From Sunxiuqinia indica (GTDB lineage: Bacteria; Bacteroidota; Bacteroidia; Bacteroidales; Prolixibacteraceae), in the NCBI RefSeq assembly GCF_009847015.1, contig NZ_WVEM01000010.1, positions 1 to 64,000 of the forward strand: a DNA stretch of 64,000 nucleotides, in the 5' to 3' direction. Below the pieces are notes generated by a model that ran no database searches, was not told the DNA's origin, and worked only from the letters and a program-made list of their open reading frames with translations. A program made the position numbers and the translations under genes. Below, piece after piece: positions 7,769 through 18,261 of this stretch; position 1 is the stretch's first letter; each line of letters opens with the position of its first letter.

Positions 7769-10012
7769 ATGATGGAACAATTCTATTTAATTCTTGTTAT
7801 CGTGCTTTTTGCACTAGCAATTTCGGATTTGGTTGTTGGAGTCAGCAATGATGCTGTTAATTTCCTGAATTCAGCGATTGGATCAAAAGCCGCCCCCAAA
7901 TGGATTATTTTTTCTGTTGCCAGTCTTGGCGTACTTGTTGGATCGACCTTTTCGAGCGGTATGATGGAAGTTGCGAGGAAAGGAATTTTCCATCCGGACA
8001 TGTTCTTCTTTGCGGAGATCATGGTTATTTTTATGGCCGTGATGATCACTGATGTGATTTTGCTGGATTTGTTTAACACCTTCGGCCTTCCAACATCGAC
8101 CACAGTATCAATTGTTTTCGAACTTTTGGGTTCCGCTGTCGCGGTGTCTCTCGTAAAAATTAGTGGAGCAGGCCAGTCAATTAGTGAGTTACATAAATAC
8201 ATTAACTCGGAGAAAGCCCTTGCTATTATTACCGGGATTTTACTCTCGGTATTTATCGCTTTTATAGTCGGTGCCATTGTCCAATATATTGCCCGGGTTA
8301 TCTTCAGTTTTAAACAAAACAAAACATTAAAATATTACGGCTCGGCATTTGGTGGACTTGCCATTGCTGCAATGACCTATTTCATGGTTATTAAGGGAGC
8401 CAAAGGAGCTGTTTTCATGTCGGCTGACACGGTAGATTTTCTAAAAAACAACATGGTTAAGATCCTACTTGTTAGCTTTGTGGGCTGGACTATTATTCTG
8501 CAATTACTTTATCTTATTTTCAAAATTGATATCCCGAAAGTTATAGTATTGGTTGGTACTTTCGGATTAGCCATGGCCTTTGCCGGAAACGACCTGGTGA
8601 ACTTCATTGGAGTTCCGTTGGCTGGATTTTCATCGTACAAAGCTTGGATCGCTAATGGTGCACTTGCGCCAGACAGCTTTGAAATGGGAATGCTAACCGG
8701 AAAAGTTCCCACCCCCACTTACATGCTACTTATTGCAGGTCTGATCATGATTATCACTCTGATTACATCTCGCAAAGCACGTTCGGTTGTAGCCACAACT
8801 GTTGACTTATCGCGACAGAGTGAAGGCGAAGAGCGGTTTGGTTCATCGGCTTTTTCTAGAGCCGCGGTAAGAACAACAATCACGATTAACAAAGGCATTC
8901 GAAAAGTTCTTCCAGCCTCTGTGATAAGAGGATTAGACAATCGTTTTGTTCCAAATACCGAGAACGAAAACAATGCAATAAAAGAAAAGGATAAACCTGC
9001 TTTCGATAAAATCAGGGCATCGGTTAATCTGGTTGTTGCCAGTATCCTAATTTCGATTGGTACTTCACTAAAATTACCACTGTCAACAACCTATGTAACC
9101 TTTATGGTGGCTATGGGTACTTCATTAGCTGACAGGGCATGGGATCGAGAGAGTGCCGTTTACCGGATTTCCGGAGTATTTACCGTCATTGGCGGTTGGT
9201 TTATGACAGCCTTAGTTGCCTTTAGTGTTGCCGGATTCATTGCATGGATCATCTCAATCAGTGGAAACTTTATGATCTTCGTCTTTATTTTAGTGGCTAT
9301 ACTAATGGTTGGAAGAACCTATTTCTTTTTCAAGAAAAAAGCGCAAGAAAAAGAAGAGGAAGAAGAAGAACTTGACGTTTCAGAAATGATTAAGGAGAAA
9401 ACTAAAAAGCAAGTCCTAAATACGGTTATTAATGCGAATCAGATTTTCTCTGTTTGCATCGATAGTTTTATAAAAGAAGACCGGTCGCACCTGAAGGAAT
9501 CATTAGAACTGAATAAGAAATTTCAGAAAAAAGTGAAAAAGGCGAAGGACAAAGTATTCCCAATGATTCAAACCTTACATCAAGAATCAATGGACAGCGG
9601 ACATTGTTTTGTCCAGATTGTCGACTACCAACGTGAAATTTCGCATTCCTTGAATTTCATGGTCGAACCACTTTTCAAACATCTGGATAACAATCACAAG
9701 CCATTCATCGAAGTTCAATTAGAAGAATTAACCGAATTGATAGGTCTCGTTGATGAATTTTTCAACCTTGCCTTGCACATTGTTAAAGAAGATCAGTACG
9801 AGAAGTTTGATGATATCTTGTCAATGAAAGAGTCGCTATCCGGTAGGTTGACTCAGTTGGAGAAAAAACAAATCAAGCGAATAAAAGCAAAAGACGTGAG
9901 CACACGTAACTCCCTGTTATTCTTCAACGTTATCAAAGAAACTAAAAACCTGGTGCTACACTCAGTTAACCTGATTAAGTCACAACGTGATTTTGTAGAT
10001 TTGAGCAATTAA
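7769..10012 (+). CDS. Inorganic phosphate transporter (PiT family) with PhoU-like C terminus
   Basis: PiT/PHO-4 family ion-coupled phosphate symporter of the inner membrane. The two family signatures are present: GVSNDAVNFLNSAIG near residue 24 and GNDLVNFIGVPLAG near 274. A second membrane half follows after a soluble loop (about 335-410), with LPLSTTYVTFMVAMG near 435. After the last helices (about 520) an acidic Glu-rich linker (EKEEEEEELD) leads to a helical cytoplasmic tail of roughly 210 residues that resembles PhoU. At 747 residues it is much longer than plain PiT proteins (about 420-500). The divergent two-component genes suggest induction under phosphate limitation and a built-in PhoU signal, both inferred. 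Confidence 0.9.
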   Translation: MMEQFYLILVIVLFALAISDLVVGVSNDAVNFLNSAIGSKAAPKWIIFSVASLGVLVGSTFSSGMMEVARKGIFHPDMFFFAEIMVIFMAVMITDVILLDLFNTFGLPTSTTVSIVFELLGSAVAVSLVKISGAGQSISELHKYINSEKALAIITGILLSVFIAFIVGAIVQYIARVIFSFKQNKTLKYYGSAFGGLAIAAMTYFMVIKGAKGAVFMSADTVDFLKNNMVKILLVSFVGWTIILQLLYLIFKIDIPKVIVLVGTFGLAMAFAGNDLVNFIGVPLAGFSSYKAWIANGALAPDSFEMGMLTGKVPTPTYMLLIAGLIMIITLITSRKARSVVATTVDLSRQSEGEERFGSSAFSRAAVRTTITINKGIRKVLPASVIRGLDNRFVPNTENENNAIKEKDKPAFDKIRASVNLVVASILISIGTSLKLPLSTTYVTFMVAMGTSLADRAWDRESAVYRISGVFTVIGGWFMTALVAFSVAGFIAWIISISGNFMIFVFILVAILMVGRTYFFFKKKAQEKEEEEEELDVSEMIKEKTKKQVLNTVINANQIFSVCIDSFIKEDRSHLKESLELNKKFQKKVKKAKDKVFPMIQTLHQESMDSGHCFVQIVDYQREISHSLNFMVEPLFKHLDNNHKPFIEVQLEELTELIGLVDEFFNLALHIVKEDQYEKFDDILSMKESLSGRLTQLEKKQIKRIKAKDVSTRNSLLFFNVIKETKNLVLHSVNLIKSQRDFVDLSN

Positions 10013-10034
10013 ACACCACAAAATAGAATAAAAC

Positions 10035-10068
10035 AAAACAGCCGGATCAATTCGATTCCGGCTGTTTT
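10035..10068. terminator. Bidirectional terminator between PiT and GH28 genes
   Basis: Perfect 12-bp stem AAAACAGCCGGA (10035-10046) with 10057-10068 and a 10-base loop. The A-run and T-run at the two ends let it serve both convergent genes. Confidence 0.85.
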
Positions 10069-10086
10069 GCTTTGTATTTGATTCTA

Positions 10087-11685
10087 TTAATTCATTTTAT
10101 CAGCAACCCAATTTTGATCCATTATATTCGTACAATTATCGATCGAAATTGAATCCGATAATTCTCCGGTTACCGATAGCTGTATCGGTGCATTAGTAGT
10201 ATTGAAATGAATGTTTTCAAACGATAAGTTTCTGGCATCAACCAACTCAATGATACTGTCGTTTGCCGTTAAATTCATGTTTTTAAACGATGAGTTAACG
10301 ATATCGTGCGCATAGAAGAAATTGGTACAATTCGCTTCTACGTTTTCGATTTGCAAATTTTCGAGTGGTGATTCCGGAATCCCATAAACTTTAACAAAAT
10401 GAGTTGCTTTTTCGATCAGAATATCGCGTGCAAAAATAGTGCTGTATTTAGGGGTTAACTCGTTAATGTCAAGCGCTGGGAGCCTCCGGGCCAACTCGCC
10501 AACGTACAACTCCCCTCCAAGCATATCCCATTTAAAAGCGGTATGCTTCAAATTCATCCGAATTCGCTCGTAAATGAGGTTCTCGCCACCGCCACCACGT
10601 GGTCGTCTGGTTTTAAAACGTATTCCAACTCCGGTGTCCTGAAAAACGCAATCGTGAACATACAAGTTCCGAATCATACCAGCCGTTTCACTTCCACAGG
10701 TAATTCCGCCATGCCCCTCCTGTGCCAAGCAATACCGAACAACTATATTTTCCGTAGGTTTATTAATTCGAAGTCCATCATGACCTCTGCCCGATTTCAT
10801 GGTAAAACAATCATCGCCACAATTCAAGGTACTGTATTCAATCAATACATCACTGCTCGATTCAATGTCGATGCCGTCTCCCCTTTTTATTCCAACCGAG
10901 TTGACCTTCACACCGCGAATAATGACATCGTTGCAGTAAATCGGTACAATATTCCAGAAAGCCGTTTGATCGAGTGAAATACCTTCGATATAGACCTTTT
11001 TACAATTGATGGGAGAAATAAACATGGGAGGAAAAATACTCCCTGACTCTTGTGTTCCATCGTAAATTCGCTGCTCAACGGCTAAGCCCGAAGCTACTAC
11101 ATTTTCAATTACATCAGACCGCTCAATACGCTCACGAATATCTCCCTTTGAGGCCGACGGACCAACCAGCTGTCCACCTCCGGTAATCGCGATGTTTTGC
11201 TGATTATTCGCATAAATACAAGCTCCCAGCGACATGACTTCCACGCCTTCGATGCGGGTAAAAACGCCGGGCTGAAAATCTTTCACCCATGCACTGAACT
11301 TTAAGGTGCAGCCCTCGGGAATGTGCAGATTCACGTTGCTTTTAAGCTCCAATCGTCCGCTTAGCCACTCCCCTACAGGAAGAATCAGCGTTCCTCCTCC
11401 GTTTAAGCTGAGTTGATTAATAGCATCCTGAATGGTGCTTGTATTGATTTTATCTTCCGAAAGATCAACACGAATGGTATCATCAGGAAAAACAGGCTTT
11501 GTAAAAACAATCGTTTCAAAAGGCGCTTTAACCGGAGCGATTTCAGCTGGCATATTATCCTGACCGACTTCTTCAATGGTGGGTATTTCAGCGAGTTGCC
11601 AATTCTCTTCTTTTACCGATGTGTGACAAGAAGTCAGATATAAACCAATAATAATTAAGACCAGCCAGGTGTATGAGTACCTCAT
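10087..11685 (-). CDS. GH28 polygalacturonase-like lipoprotein
   Basis: A pectin-type glycoside hydrolase with a right-handed parallel beta-helix. The lipoprotein signal ends at Cys (LTSC), so it is anchored in a membrane facing periplasm or outside. GH28 motifs are in order: GDGIDIES (NTD-like, near 270), CGDDCF with the catalytic Asp pair (near 290), EGHGG (near 327) and RFK in place of RIK (near 355). The N-terminal NGGGTLILPVGEW is typical of the family. Length 532. It stands alone here with no SusCD pair or sugar regulator beside it, so the exact substrate (polygalacturonate or rhamnogalacturonan) is not determined. Confidence 0.88.
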   Translation of the reverse strand: MRYSYTWLVLIIIGLYLTSCHTSVKEENWQLAEIPTIEEVGQDNMPAEIAPVKAPFETIVFTKPVFPDDTIRVDLSEDKINTSTIQDAINQLSLNGGGTLILPVGEWLSGRLELKSNVNLHIPEGCTLKFSAWVKDFQPGVFTRIEGVEVMSLGACIYANNQQNIAITGGGQLVGPSASKGDIRERIERSDVIENVVASGLAVEQRIYDGTQESGSIFPPMFISPINCKKVYIEGISLDQTAFWNIVPIYCNDVIIRGVKVNSVGIKRGDGIDIESSSDVLIEYSTLNCGDDCFTMKSGRGHDGLRINKPTENIVVRYCLAQEGHGGITCGSETAGMIRNLYVHDCVFQDTGVGIRFKTRRPRGGGGENLIYERIRMNLKHTAFKWDMLGGELYVGELARRLPALDINELTPKYSTIFARDILIEKATHFVKVYGIPESPLENLQIENVEANCTNFFYAHDIVNSSFKNMNLTANDSIIELVDARNLSFENIHFNTTNAPIQLSVTGELSDSISIDNCTNIMDQNWVADKMN

Positions 11686-11816
11686 TTTTTCAATTTTAAA
11701 AGTGAATTATATGCTAGTAGTGTAAGCAAAAGGTAAAAATACTCAACTGAAAACGTTTTCACAAGAGCCACCTTTTCTCCAGAAAGAAAACGACTACAAC
11801 TCCATTTCCCGGGTAG

Positions 11817-12188
11817 TTAACCCTTTGCACTAAAATAGCGACGAAATAAGACCTTTTTCAGATCGCGGAAGATAATTTGATGAGCAATGACTTCTACTTG
11901 ATTGTAGCGCGGAAAATCGGCCTGTGTGCGGGAAATATCGCGATCGGTAATGTCAACCTGGTACAAAATAGACAGCAACAAATCCGATTTGTTGATCAAC
12001 AAGGTATCGATCTGTTCAACCAATTGCTGGTGGAGTTCATGGTAAGCATCATCAACATGACCCGAAAACCGGATTTCAACACCGAACAAACCAAAATCTT
12101 TCATGATTTGGGCAATCGTGTCGAGAATAATATCTTCCCGGTTTAGAAAAACATCAACATTGGTATGGGTGATATTCGGCAGATTCAT
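11817..12188 (-). CDS. Conserved-looking hypothetical protein, 123 aa
   Basis: I do not recognise this family. It is a small soluble protein with no signal peptide or membrane segment. The middle reads like alternating helices (DAYHELHQQLVEQIDTLL, then KSDLLLSILYQVDI). It has no cysteines and no obvious catalytic motif. Codon use and an intact 123-codon frame support a real gene. It stands alone, 131 bases upstream of the GH28 gene on the same strand. The Bacteroidota-like phrasing (LLLSILYQVDITDRD) suggests a phylum-specific family, but that is impression only. Confidence 0.65.
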   Translation of the reverse strand: MNLPNITHTNVDVFLNREDIILDTIAQIMKDFGLFGVEIRFSGHVDDAYHELHQQLVEQIDTLLINKSDLLLSILYQVDITDRDISRTQADFPRYNQVEVIAHQIIFRDLKKVLFRRYFSAKG

Positions 12189-12499
12189 TTTTGTTTGATT
12201 TTGAGCGAGGAAAGGTAGGAATTTTCAAAGAAGAAAACCAAGTCACCCGATTTTTGCCTCTTGTTAGAATGAAGCCGACGCAAAACAGATCGAATTGTCG
12301 AGGAATATACACTCCATCAATGGGAAAGCCTGTTCATTTCACATTTGTCTTCCTTGTCAATTTTAAAACCCGATTTTTATATCATTAAAAAAAACAAAAA
12401 TAGACTGAAAAAAAACCGCCCAGATGATAAACATAAATATAAAAAACAATATCTTCGCACTCATTACTGGCATAATAAATATATTTACAAACTACATTT
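12189..12499. other. Intergenic region, no gene seen
   Basis: About 310 bases between divergent genes. It becomes very A-rich near 12380-12480. A weak -7 like element (TATCTTCG, one mismatch) lies near 12449, about 50 bases before the outer-membrane protein gene. No conserved RNA or repeat is seen. Confidence 0.4.
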
Positions 12500-13045
12500 A
12501 TGAGAAAACTAGTTGTTATCGGGTTAGTTCTTTTTACCAATCTTGTTTCGGCACAAAATTTTGAAAAAAACAACTTGCAAGAAATGGCTAAGATTGGTAT
12601 CGGACTCCACGGACTTGAGCTTAGTTATGAGTTTCCCCTTTCTGAAAAATTTAGCATTGATAATTCCTTGGGAGCAGGAATGGGAATGACAGACTATGGA
12701 GCTGGAGCTGAATATTTGCTCGACGTTGCACGCCCCACGCCATATATGAGGTCGAGACTAAAATACATCTACAACATCGAAAAACGAGTAAAAAAGAATA
12801 AGAACACAAAACATAATTCAGGGAACTACATTGCCGCTCAAGTAAAATATAGCTTTGGAAACATAAAAACCTACCAATTAAATCGGGCTTTATTAACCGA
12901 AGTTCACTGGGGAATTCAACGAGATTTAGGTGGTAATTTTCTGTTCAACATGCACATTGGCTTGGGCTACCTGCAAGATTTTCAAGAAAATGCTGGTGAT
13001 TTGTCTCCTACTCTTGGTTTTCAATTTAGCTATATTATGTTCTAG
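12500..13045 (+). CDS. Small outer-membrane beta-barrel-like protein
   Basis: A protein of 181 residues with a signal peptide cleaved after LVSA (residues 1-18). The rest has alternating polar/aromatic strands (IGIGLHGLELSYEF, AAQVKYSFGN, LLTEVHWGIQ, FNMHIGLGYL) and ends in Phe (FSYIMF), as outer-membrane barrels do. The size fits an 8-stranded barrel. The basic stretch KKNKNTKHN (about 95-110) may be a loop. The exact family and function are unknown. It is transcribed alone and faces metF. Confidence 0.65.
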   Translation: MRKLVVIGLVLFTNLVSAQNFEKNNLQEMAKIGIGLHGLELSYEFPLSEKFSIDNSLGAGMGMTDYGAGAEYLLDVARPTPYMRSRLKYIYNIEKRVKKNKNTKHNSGNYIAAQVKYSFGNIKTYQLNRALLTEVHWGIQRDLGGNFLFNMHIGLGYLQDFQENAGDLSPTLGFQFSYIMF

Positions 13046-13380
13046 CAAGCAAAATAAGTGCGAAAAACTATAACTATCTGTTAAGAGCATCGATTCTGTC
13101 AGATAGTGATCCACGTTCAGTTCTACCGACAGGATTTGAATCACTATTTTCTTATTCAGAAAGAAAACTCGAAAAACAACTTTCAAAAATAAGAGTGGGG
13201 TCATGGGCATGACCTCCGACGAAATCCGGATTGCTCGTATTCATCGCTGATATTTACATTCCCTAAGTTGCTGCTGAGAAGAATTCGGGCATTTAGGAAA
13301 TAAAAGCACTGATAAACAAAAAAATCCGACTTTTAAAAGGTCGGATTTTATTATTCTTGGATTGAAACGATTGCATGCTT
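13046..13380. other. Intergenic region with hairpins, no gene seen
   Basis: Between convergent genes. An 8-bp inverted repeat pairs ACTATCTG (13073-13080) with 13100-13107, and GGTCAT/ATGACC form a short hairpin near 13197-13212. Neither has a T-run. The clear terminator is at 13321-13349. A minus-strand open frame overlaps the end of the barrel gene but has no family-like sequence. Confidence 0.45.
13321..13349. terminator. Terminator after metF, bidirectional
   Basis: AAAATCCGAC (13321-13330) pairs perfectly with 13340-13349 around a 9-base loop. It ends the methionine operon on the minus strand and can also stop the + strand. Confidence 0.8.
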
Positions 13381-14334
13381 TTAGAAAACCGCCTCAACAA
13401 TTTTTCGTGCATTGTCGGAAACACCGTAAGTGTACATATGCAAACTGGGTACATTGTTCGCGACCAAATCTTTGGATTGGTAAATGGCCCATTCAGTACC
13501 TACAATTTTGGCATCGTCGTTATTCTTACACTTTGCAAGCTCGGTTGACAACTCTTGTGGAAGATCGATTGCAAATATTTTTGGCAATACCGTCAACTGG
13601 CTTTTCATGTTGATGGGCTTAACTCCGGGAATAATTGGCACTGTAATTCCATTTGCCCGGCATTTTTCTACAAAGTTGTAGTACACCTGGTTGTCGAAAA
13701 ACATTTGAGTAACAATGTAATCAGCACCAGCCTCAACTTTTTGTTTCAGGCGATCCATGTCTGTATCAAAGTTGGGTGATTCAAAATGCTTTTCGGGGTA
13801 GCCAGCAACTCCAATGCAAAAATCGAGTGGTGAATTATTCTTTAAATCCGGCTCTAAATATTTACCTTCCCGGAGGTTTACAATCTGCTCCACCAGCTCG
13901 TTGGCATTTCCATTACCATCAGGATTTGGCCGAAAAATATGGTCTGTTTTCAGTCCATCGCCACGCAAAGCTAACACGTTATTAATTCCCATAAAGTTCA
14001 GGTCAATCAATACGTGTTCAGTTTCGCTTTTCGAAAAACCACCACACAAAATATGAGGCACCACCGGAATGCCGTATTTGTGTTGAATAGCGGCAGCAAT
14101 AGCCACTGTTCCCGGGCGTTTACGCACGGTTCGCTTTTCGATGGTTCCATCGGGTAATTCCTTGAAAACCATCTCATCGCGGTGAGTTGTGATGTTAATA
14201 TACTTGGGATCGTAATCGATCAGGCTCTCAATAGTCCTGTATATATTACTTGCATCATTTCCCTTAAGGGGAGGGAGCAACTCAAACGAAAAAACCGTTT
14301 TGTCGCTTTTGTTGATGATGTCGATAACCTTCAT
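13381..14334 (-). CDS. metF: Methylenetetrahydrofolate reductase
   Basis: A flavoprotein that reduces 5,10-methylene-THF to 5-methyl-THF, the methyl donor for MetH. It has the single TIM-barrel domain of bacterial MetF (317 residues) with SFELLPPL at the N terminus carrying the catalytic Glu, NITTHRDE, and the folate/FAD region (ALRGD, IGVAGYPEKH, QMFFDNQVYYNF). It is the last gene of the operon COG2122-metH-small ORF-metF. The start lies only 5 bases after the stop of the 49-residue ORF, so coupled translation is likely. The SAM riboswitch at 19.2 kb would control it. Confidence 0.96.
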   Translation of the reverse strand: MKVIDIINKSDKTVFSFELLPPLKGNDASNIYRTIESLIDYDPKYINITTHRDEMVFKELPDGTIEKRTVRKRPGTVAIAAAIQHKYGIPVVPHILCGGFSKSETEHVLIDLNFMGINNVLALRGDGLKTDHIFRPNPDGNGNANELVEQIVNLREGKYLEPDLKNNSPLDFCIGVAGYPEKHFESPNFDTDMDRLKQKVEAGADYIVTQMFFDNQVYYNFVEKCRANGITVPIIPGVKPINMKSQLTVLPKIFAIDLPQELSTELAKCKNNDDAKIVGTEWAIYQSKDLVANNVPSLHMYTYGVSDNARKIVEAVF

Positions 14335-14339
14335 TTTGC

Positions 14340-14489
14340 CTACTTTTTAAACAGATTTTCTATTTTCTTTCCAGCCTTATTTGTTTCTCTTTCCAGTTGT
14401 TTTTCAACTGAATTATTGAAGTGAAAAACCATATCGAGCACAAACATAAGAACCATTCCTAAAAGAAATGCGATTATTACTTTTTTCAT
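14340..14489 (-). CDS. Small single-pass membrane protein, 49 aa
   Basis: This short ORF between metH and metF reads MKKVIIAFLLGMVLMFVLDM..., then a charged helix ending ENLFKK. One N-terminal hydrophobic helix (about residues 4-22) is followed by an amphipathic basic/acidic tail. It fits between its neighbours with 25 bases after the metH stop and 5 bases before the metF ATG, the usual geometry of a translated operon gene. I do not recognise the family. It could anchor or regulate the methionine enzymes, or be unrelated and merely co-transcribed. Confidence 0.6.
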   Translation of the reverse strand: MKKVIIAFLLGMVLMFVLDMVFHFNNSVEKQLERETNKAGKKIENLFKK

Positions 14490-14514
14490 CGTATTCTTTA
14501 TTATCATTTAATTT

Positions 14515-17500
14515 TTATACGCCTTTATAGTTCAAGTTAACCGGCAGGAACTGTTCCACCAAATCTACTGAAACTCCTTTGCGGCGTGCATAATCTTCCA
14601 CCTGATCTTTACCAATTTTCTCCAAGCTGAAATAACGTGATTCGGGATGGGCAAAAAACTGTCCGCACACCGCTGCGGTTGGGTACATGGCATAATGTTC
14701 GGATAGTGTAATACCAATCTTTTCAGCGCCCAACACACTAAAGAGGTTCTCCTTTTCGTGGTGTTCCGGGCAAGCCGGATAACCCATTGCCGGGCGAATT
14801 CCCTGGTATTTCACTTTCAGGATGTCATCCCAGCTTAAGTTTTCATCCGGAGCATACCCCCAGTATTCGCGGCGCACTTTCTCGTGCAACAGCTCAGCAA
14901 AAGCCTCGGCCAGCCGATCGGCCAGCGCTTCGAGCATAATTGCGTTATAGTCGTCATGATCTGCTTTAAACTCAGCCATCCACTTTTCGATACCAACACC
15001 GGCAGTTACGGCAAATGCGCCGCAATAATCGGTTTTATCAATTTCCTTGGGAGCCACAAAATCTGACAAACAGAAATTGGGGGAGCCTTCGCGTTTCTTT
15101 TCCTGCTGACGCAAATGATAAAAACGACCCAGTTCTTTTTCCCGGCCTTCATCATCAAACAGAACAATGTCATCTCCTTCGGAATGTGCCGGCCAGATAC
15201 CATAAATTCCGTTGGCCTGAATCATTTTCTTTTCGATGATCTCATCCAACATCTTCTGAGCATCTTCATACACTTTGCGGGCCTGCTCGCCCTGGCGTTC
15301 ATCTTCCAGTATATCCGGAAATTTGCCTCGCAATTCCCATACAAAGAAGAAGAAATTCCAGTCGATGTACTTCCGCAATTCTGCAATCGGGAAATCAATC
15401 AACTCAAAAATACCCGTTTGTTTGGGTTTATATATTTCATCTCTGCTCCAGTCAATTTGAAACTTATTGGCACGGGCTTCCTCCAGGGTCAGGTATTCTC
15501 TTTTCTTCTTTTGACCATGAAACTCGCGTACTTTGGCGTAATCGTCTTTTACCGACTGGATATATTCCTTATTGTTTGCCAATAAGTTCGCCACCACATT
15601 CACTGTGCGACTGGCGTCTTTCACGTGAATAACCGGATGCGAATAATTGGGTTCAATTTTTACCGCCGTATGAATTTTTGAAGTTGTAGCGCCACCAATC
15701 AGCAGCGGAAGGTCAAAATTCTGGCGTTCCATTTCAGTCGCTACACTGGCCATGATCTCCAATGAGGGCGTAATCAAGCCACTCAGCCCAATGATATCGA
15801 CCTTTTCCTTCTTGGCGGTTTCCAATATCTTTTGGGTTGGAACCATCACTCCTAAATCAATGACTTCGTAGTTGTTGCAAGCCAGCACCACGCCCACAAT
15901 ATTTTTACCAATATCATGCACATCACCTTTTACAGTGGCCATCAGTACTTTTTTCTGACTGCTTTGCTGATTCTTGTATTTGGCTTTATCAGCCTCGATA
16001 TACGGCAACAAAAAGGCCACCGCTTTTTTCATCACCCGGGCTGATTTGATCACCTGGGGCAGGAACATTTTTCCCGATCCAAACAAGTCGCCAACCACGT
16101 TCATGCCGTCCATCAGCGGCCCTTCAATGATATTTAGTGTTGGCTGATATTTAGGCAATGCTTCGGCCAGGTCCTGTTCAATAAAATCGGGCAATCCTTT
16201 TACCAGGGAGTGCTCCAGTCGCTTTTCGAGCGGCAGTTCGCGCCATTCATCTTTACGCACTACTTTATTGGGATCTGCCTTCAAATCCTGGGCAAATTCC
16301 AACAATCGTTCGGTCGCATCCGGACGGCGGTTCATCACCAGGTCTTCTACATATTCGAGTAAATCCTTCGGAATTTCATCGTAAATCTGTAGCATACCCG
16401 GATTCACAATTCCCATATCCAGTCCGGCTTTAATAGCATGAAACAGGAACACCGAGTGGATGGCTTCACGCACCAAATTATTTCCGCGGAAGGAGAATGA
16501 CACGTTACTCACACCCCCGCTGGTTTTGGCATGTGGCAGGTTATTTTTAATCCAGCTTATGGCCTTGATAAAGTCCACCGCATAGTTGTTGTGCTCTTCC
16601 ATTCCCGTCCCAATCGTCAGAATATTGGGGTCGAAGATGATATCTTCAGCGGGGAAGTTGATCTTCTCAGTGAGCAACTTGTAGGCGCGTTCACAAATTT
16701 CAATGCGTCGCTCAAAGTTGTCAGCCTGTCCTTTTTCATCAAAAGCCATCACAACCACTGCCGCACCATAGCGTTTTACTTTTCGGGCTTGTTCAAGAAA
16801 CTGCTCCTCTCCTTCTTTCATACTGATGGAGTTCACAATCGCCTTACCCTGCAAGCATTTCAATCCGGCTTCAATCACTTCCCATTTCGACGAATCGACC
16901 ATCACCGGTAGTTTGGCGATGTCGGGTTCGGCCATCAACAGGTTCAGGAAGGTGACCATTTCCTTCTTGGCATCCAGCATGGCGTCATCCAGGTTCACAT
17001 CAATCACCTGGGCACCATCTTCCACCTGGGCGCGAGCTACAGCCAGCGCCTCTTCATATTTTTCATCGCGAATCAACCGCGCGAACTTACGTGAACCCGA
17101 TACATTACAACGCTCACCGATATTCACAAAGTTGGTATCAGCAGTGATGGTCACCGGCTCCAGTCCACTGAAGCGAGTCAGTTCATCATTTTTTTGTTTG
17201 ATATGTGGTTCGGCAGCTGCAGCAATACCGGCAAATTTGCGAATATGATCCGGCGTTGTGCCACAACAGCCACCAATAATATTGACAAAATGATTGTCCA
17301 AAAAGTCTTTCACCTGCCCCGCCATTTCTTCCGGTGTTTCATCGTATTCACCAAACTGGTTTGGCAACCCGGCATTCGGATAAGCACTGATGTAGAATGG
17401 CGCTTTTTTAGCCATTTCCTCCAAATAGGGGCGCATATCTTTGGCTCCCAGCGAGCAGTTCAATCCAATACTCAACAGGTCGATATGGCGCATGGAGTTC

Positions 17501-18192
17501 AGGAAAGCTTCCACCGTTTGTCCGGAAAGTGTCCGTCCACTGGCATCGGTAATTGTTCCGGAAACCATCACCGGAAGGCGAATTCCTCGTTTTTCCAACT
17601 CTTCTTCAACAGCAAACAACGCCGCCTTGGCATTCAGCGTATCAAAAATGGTTTCCACCAGCAACAGGTCAACACCACCATCCAGCAAACCTTCCAGTTG
17701 CTCACGGTAAGCTTCTTTCACACTATCAAACGAAGCTGCCCGATAGCCGGGATCATTCACATCAGGTGAAAGCGATAAGGTCTTGTTGGTTGGCCCCAGC
17801 GCACCAGCGACATAACGTGGTTTTGAGGGGTCTTTTTGGGTAAACTGATCTGCGACATCGCGAGCCAACTCAGCAGAAGCTTTATTCATTTTATACACCC
17901 AATTCTCGGTGTGATAATCAGCCTGAGAAATGCGGTTGGCATTAAAAGTATTGGTTTCCAAAATGTCGGATCCGGCATCCAAAAACTCAGCATGAATCCC
18001 ACGAATAATCTCCGGACGTGTCAAGGAAAGCATATCGTTATTTCCGAACATTTCATTGGTCAGTTCAGCCATTTCGTCGGTTCGGAAATCCTGCTCCTCC
18101 AATTTGTATTTCTGAATCATGGTTCCCATGGCACCATCCAGCACCAGAACCCTGGTTTTTAGTTCTTCGCGTATGTCGTTTTTATCTGTCAT
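14515..18192 (-). CDS. metH: Cobalamin-dependent methionine synthase
   Basis: It transfers the methyl group of 5-methyl-THF to homocysteine through cobalamin. All four modules are present in 1225 residues: homocysteine methyltransferase (about 1-330, with zinc-site [10 protein letters not shown]), pterin-binding domain (about 350-620, [14 protein letters not shown]), cobalamin cap and Rossmann domain with axial-His motif [11 protein letters not shown] near 755, and the SAM-binding reactivation domain (about 900-1220; [14 protein letters not shown]). Unlike split MetH systems it is a complete single chain. It sits 69 bases after the COG2122 gene under the same SAM riboswitch. No B12 riboswitch is seen. 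Confidence 0.98.
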   Translation of the reverse strand: MTDKNDIREELKTRVLVLDGAMGTMIQKYKLEEQDFRTDEMAELTNEMFGNNDMLSLTRPEIIRGIHAEFLDAGSDILETNTFNANRISQADYHTENWVYKMNKASAELARDVADQFTQKDPSKPRYVAGALGPTNKTLSLSPDVNDPGYRAASFDSVKEAYREQLEGLLDGGVDLLLVETIFDTLNAKAALFAVEEELEKRGIRLPVMVSGTITDASGRTLSGQTVEAFLNSMRHIDLLSIGLNCSLGAKDMRPYLEEMAKKAPFYISAYPNAGLPNQFGEYDETPEEMAGQVKDFLDNHFVNIIGGCCGTTPDHIRKFAGIAAAAEPHIKQKNDELTRFSGLEPVTITADTNFVNIGERCNVSGSRKFARLIRDEKYEEALAVARAQVEDGAQVIDVNLDDAMLDAKKEMVTFLNLLMAEPDIAKLPVMVDSSKWEVIEAGLKCLQGKAIVNSISMKEGEEQFLEQARKVKRYGAAVVVMAFDEKGQADNFERRIEICERAYKLLTEKINFPAEDIIFDPNILTIGTGMEEHNNYAVDFIKAISWIKNNLPHAKTSGGVSNVSFSFRGNNLVREAIHSVFLFHAIKAGLDMGIVNPGMLQIYDEIPKDLLEYVEDLVMNRRPDATERLLEFAQDLKADPNKVVRKDEWRELPLEKRLEHSLVKGLPDFIEQDLAEALPKYQPTLNIIEGPLMDGMNVVGDLFGSGKMFLPQVIKSARVMKKAVAFLLPYIEADKAKYKNQQSSQKKVLMATVKGDVHDIGKNIVGVVLACNNYEVIDLGVMVPTQKILETAKKEKVDIIGLSGLITPSLEIMASVATEMERQNFDLPLLIGGATTSKIHTAVKIEPNYSHPVIHVKDASRTVNVVANLLANNKEYIQSVKDDYAKVREFHGQKKKREYLTLEEARANKFQIDWSRDEIYKPKQTGIFELIDFPIAELRKYIDWNFFFFVWELRGKFPDILEDERQGEQARKVYEDAQKMLDEIIEKKMIQANGIYGIWPAHSEGDDIVLFDDEGREKELGRFYHLRQQEKKREGSPNFCLSDFVAPKEIDKTDYCGAFAVTAGVGIEKWMAEFKADHDDYNAIMLEALADRLAEAFAELLHEKVRREYWGYAPDENLSWDDILKVKYQGIRPAMGYPACPEHHEKENLFSVLGAEKIGITLSEHYAMYPTAAVCGQFFAHPESRYFSLEKIGKDQVEDYARRKGVSVDLVEQFLPVNLNYKGV

Positions 18193-18261
18193 CTTATTTT
18201 GTTTGGGCGGGTTTTAGTGAGCGGGTGACTCAGAGTCACCCGCTCACTTTTGCCTCATTTT

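Noticed and set aside
12926-13210. 94-residue minus-strand ORF overlapping the end of the barrel gene
   Set aside because: It overlaps a gene with a good signal peptide and barrel pattern and has no recognisable features of its own.
15618-15633. CACGTG-centred sequence resembling parS inside metH
   Set aside because: Only 13 of 16 positions match and it lies in coding sequence, so it is weaker than the two intergenic sites.
16531-18162. Long + strand open frames opposite metH
   Set aside because: They are antisense shadows of a well-conserved 1225-residue enzyme.
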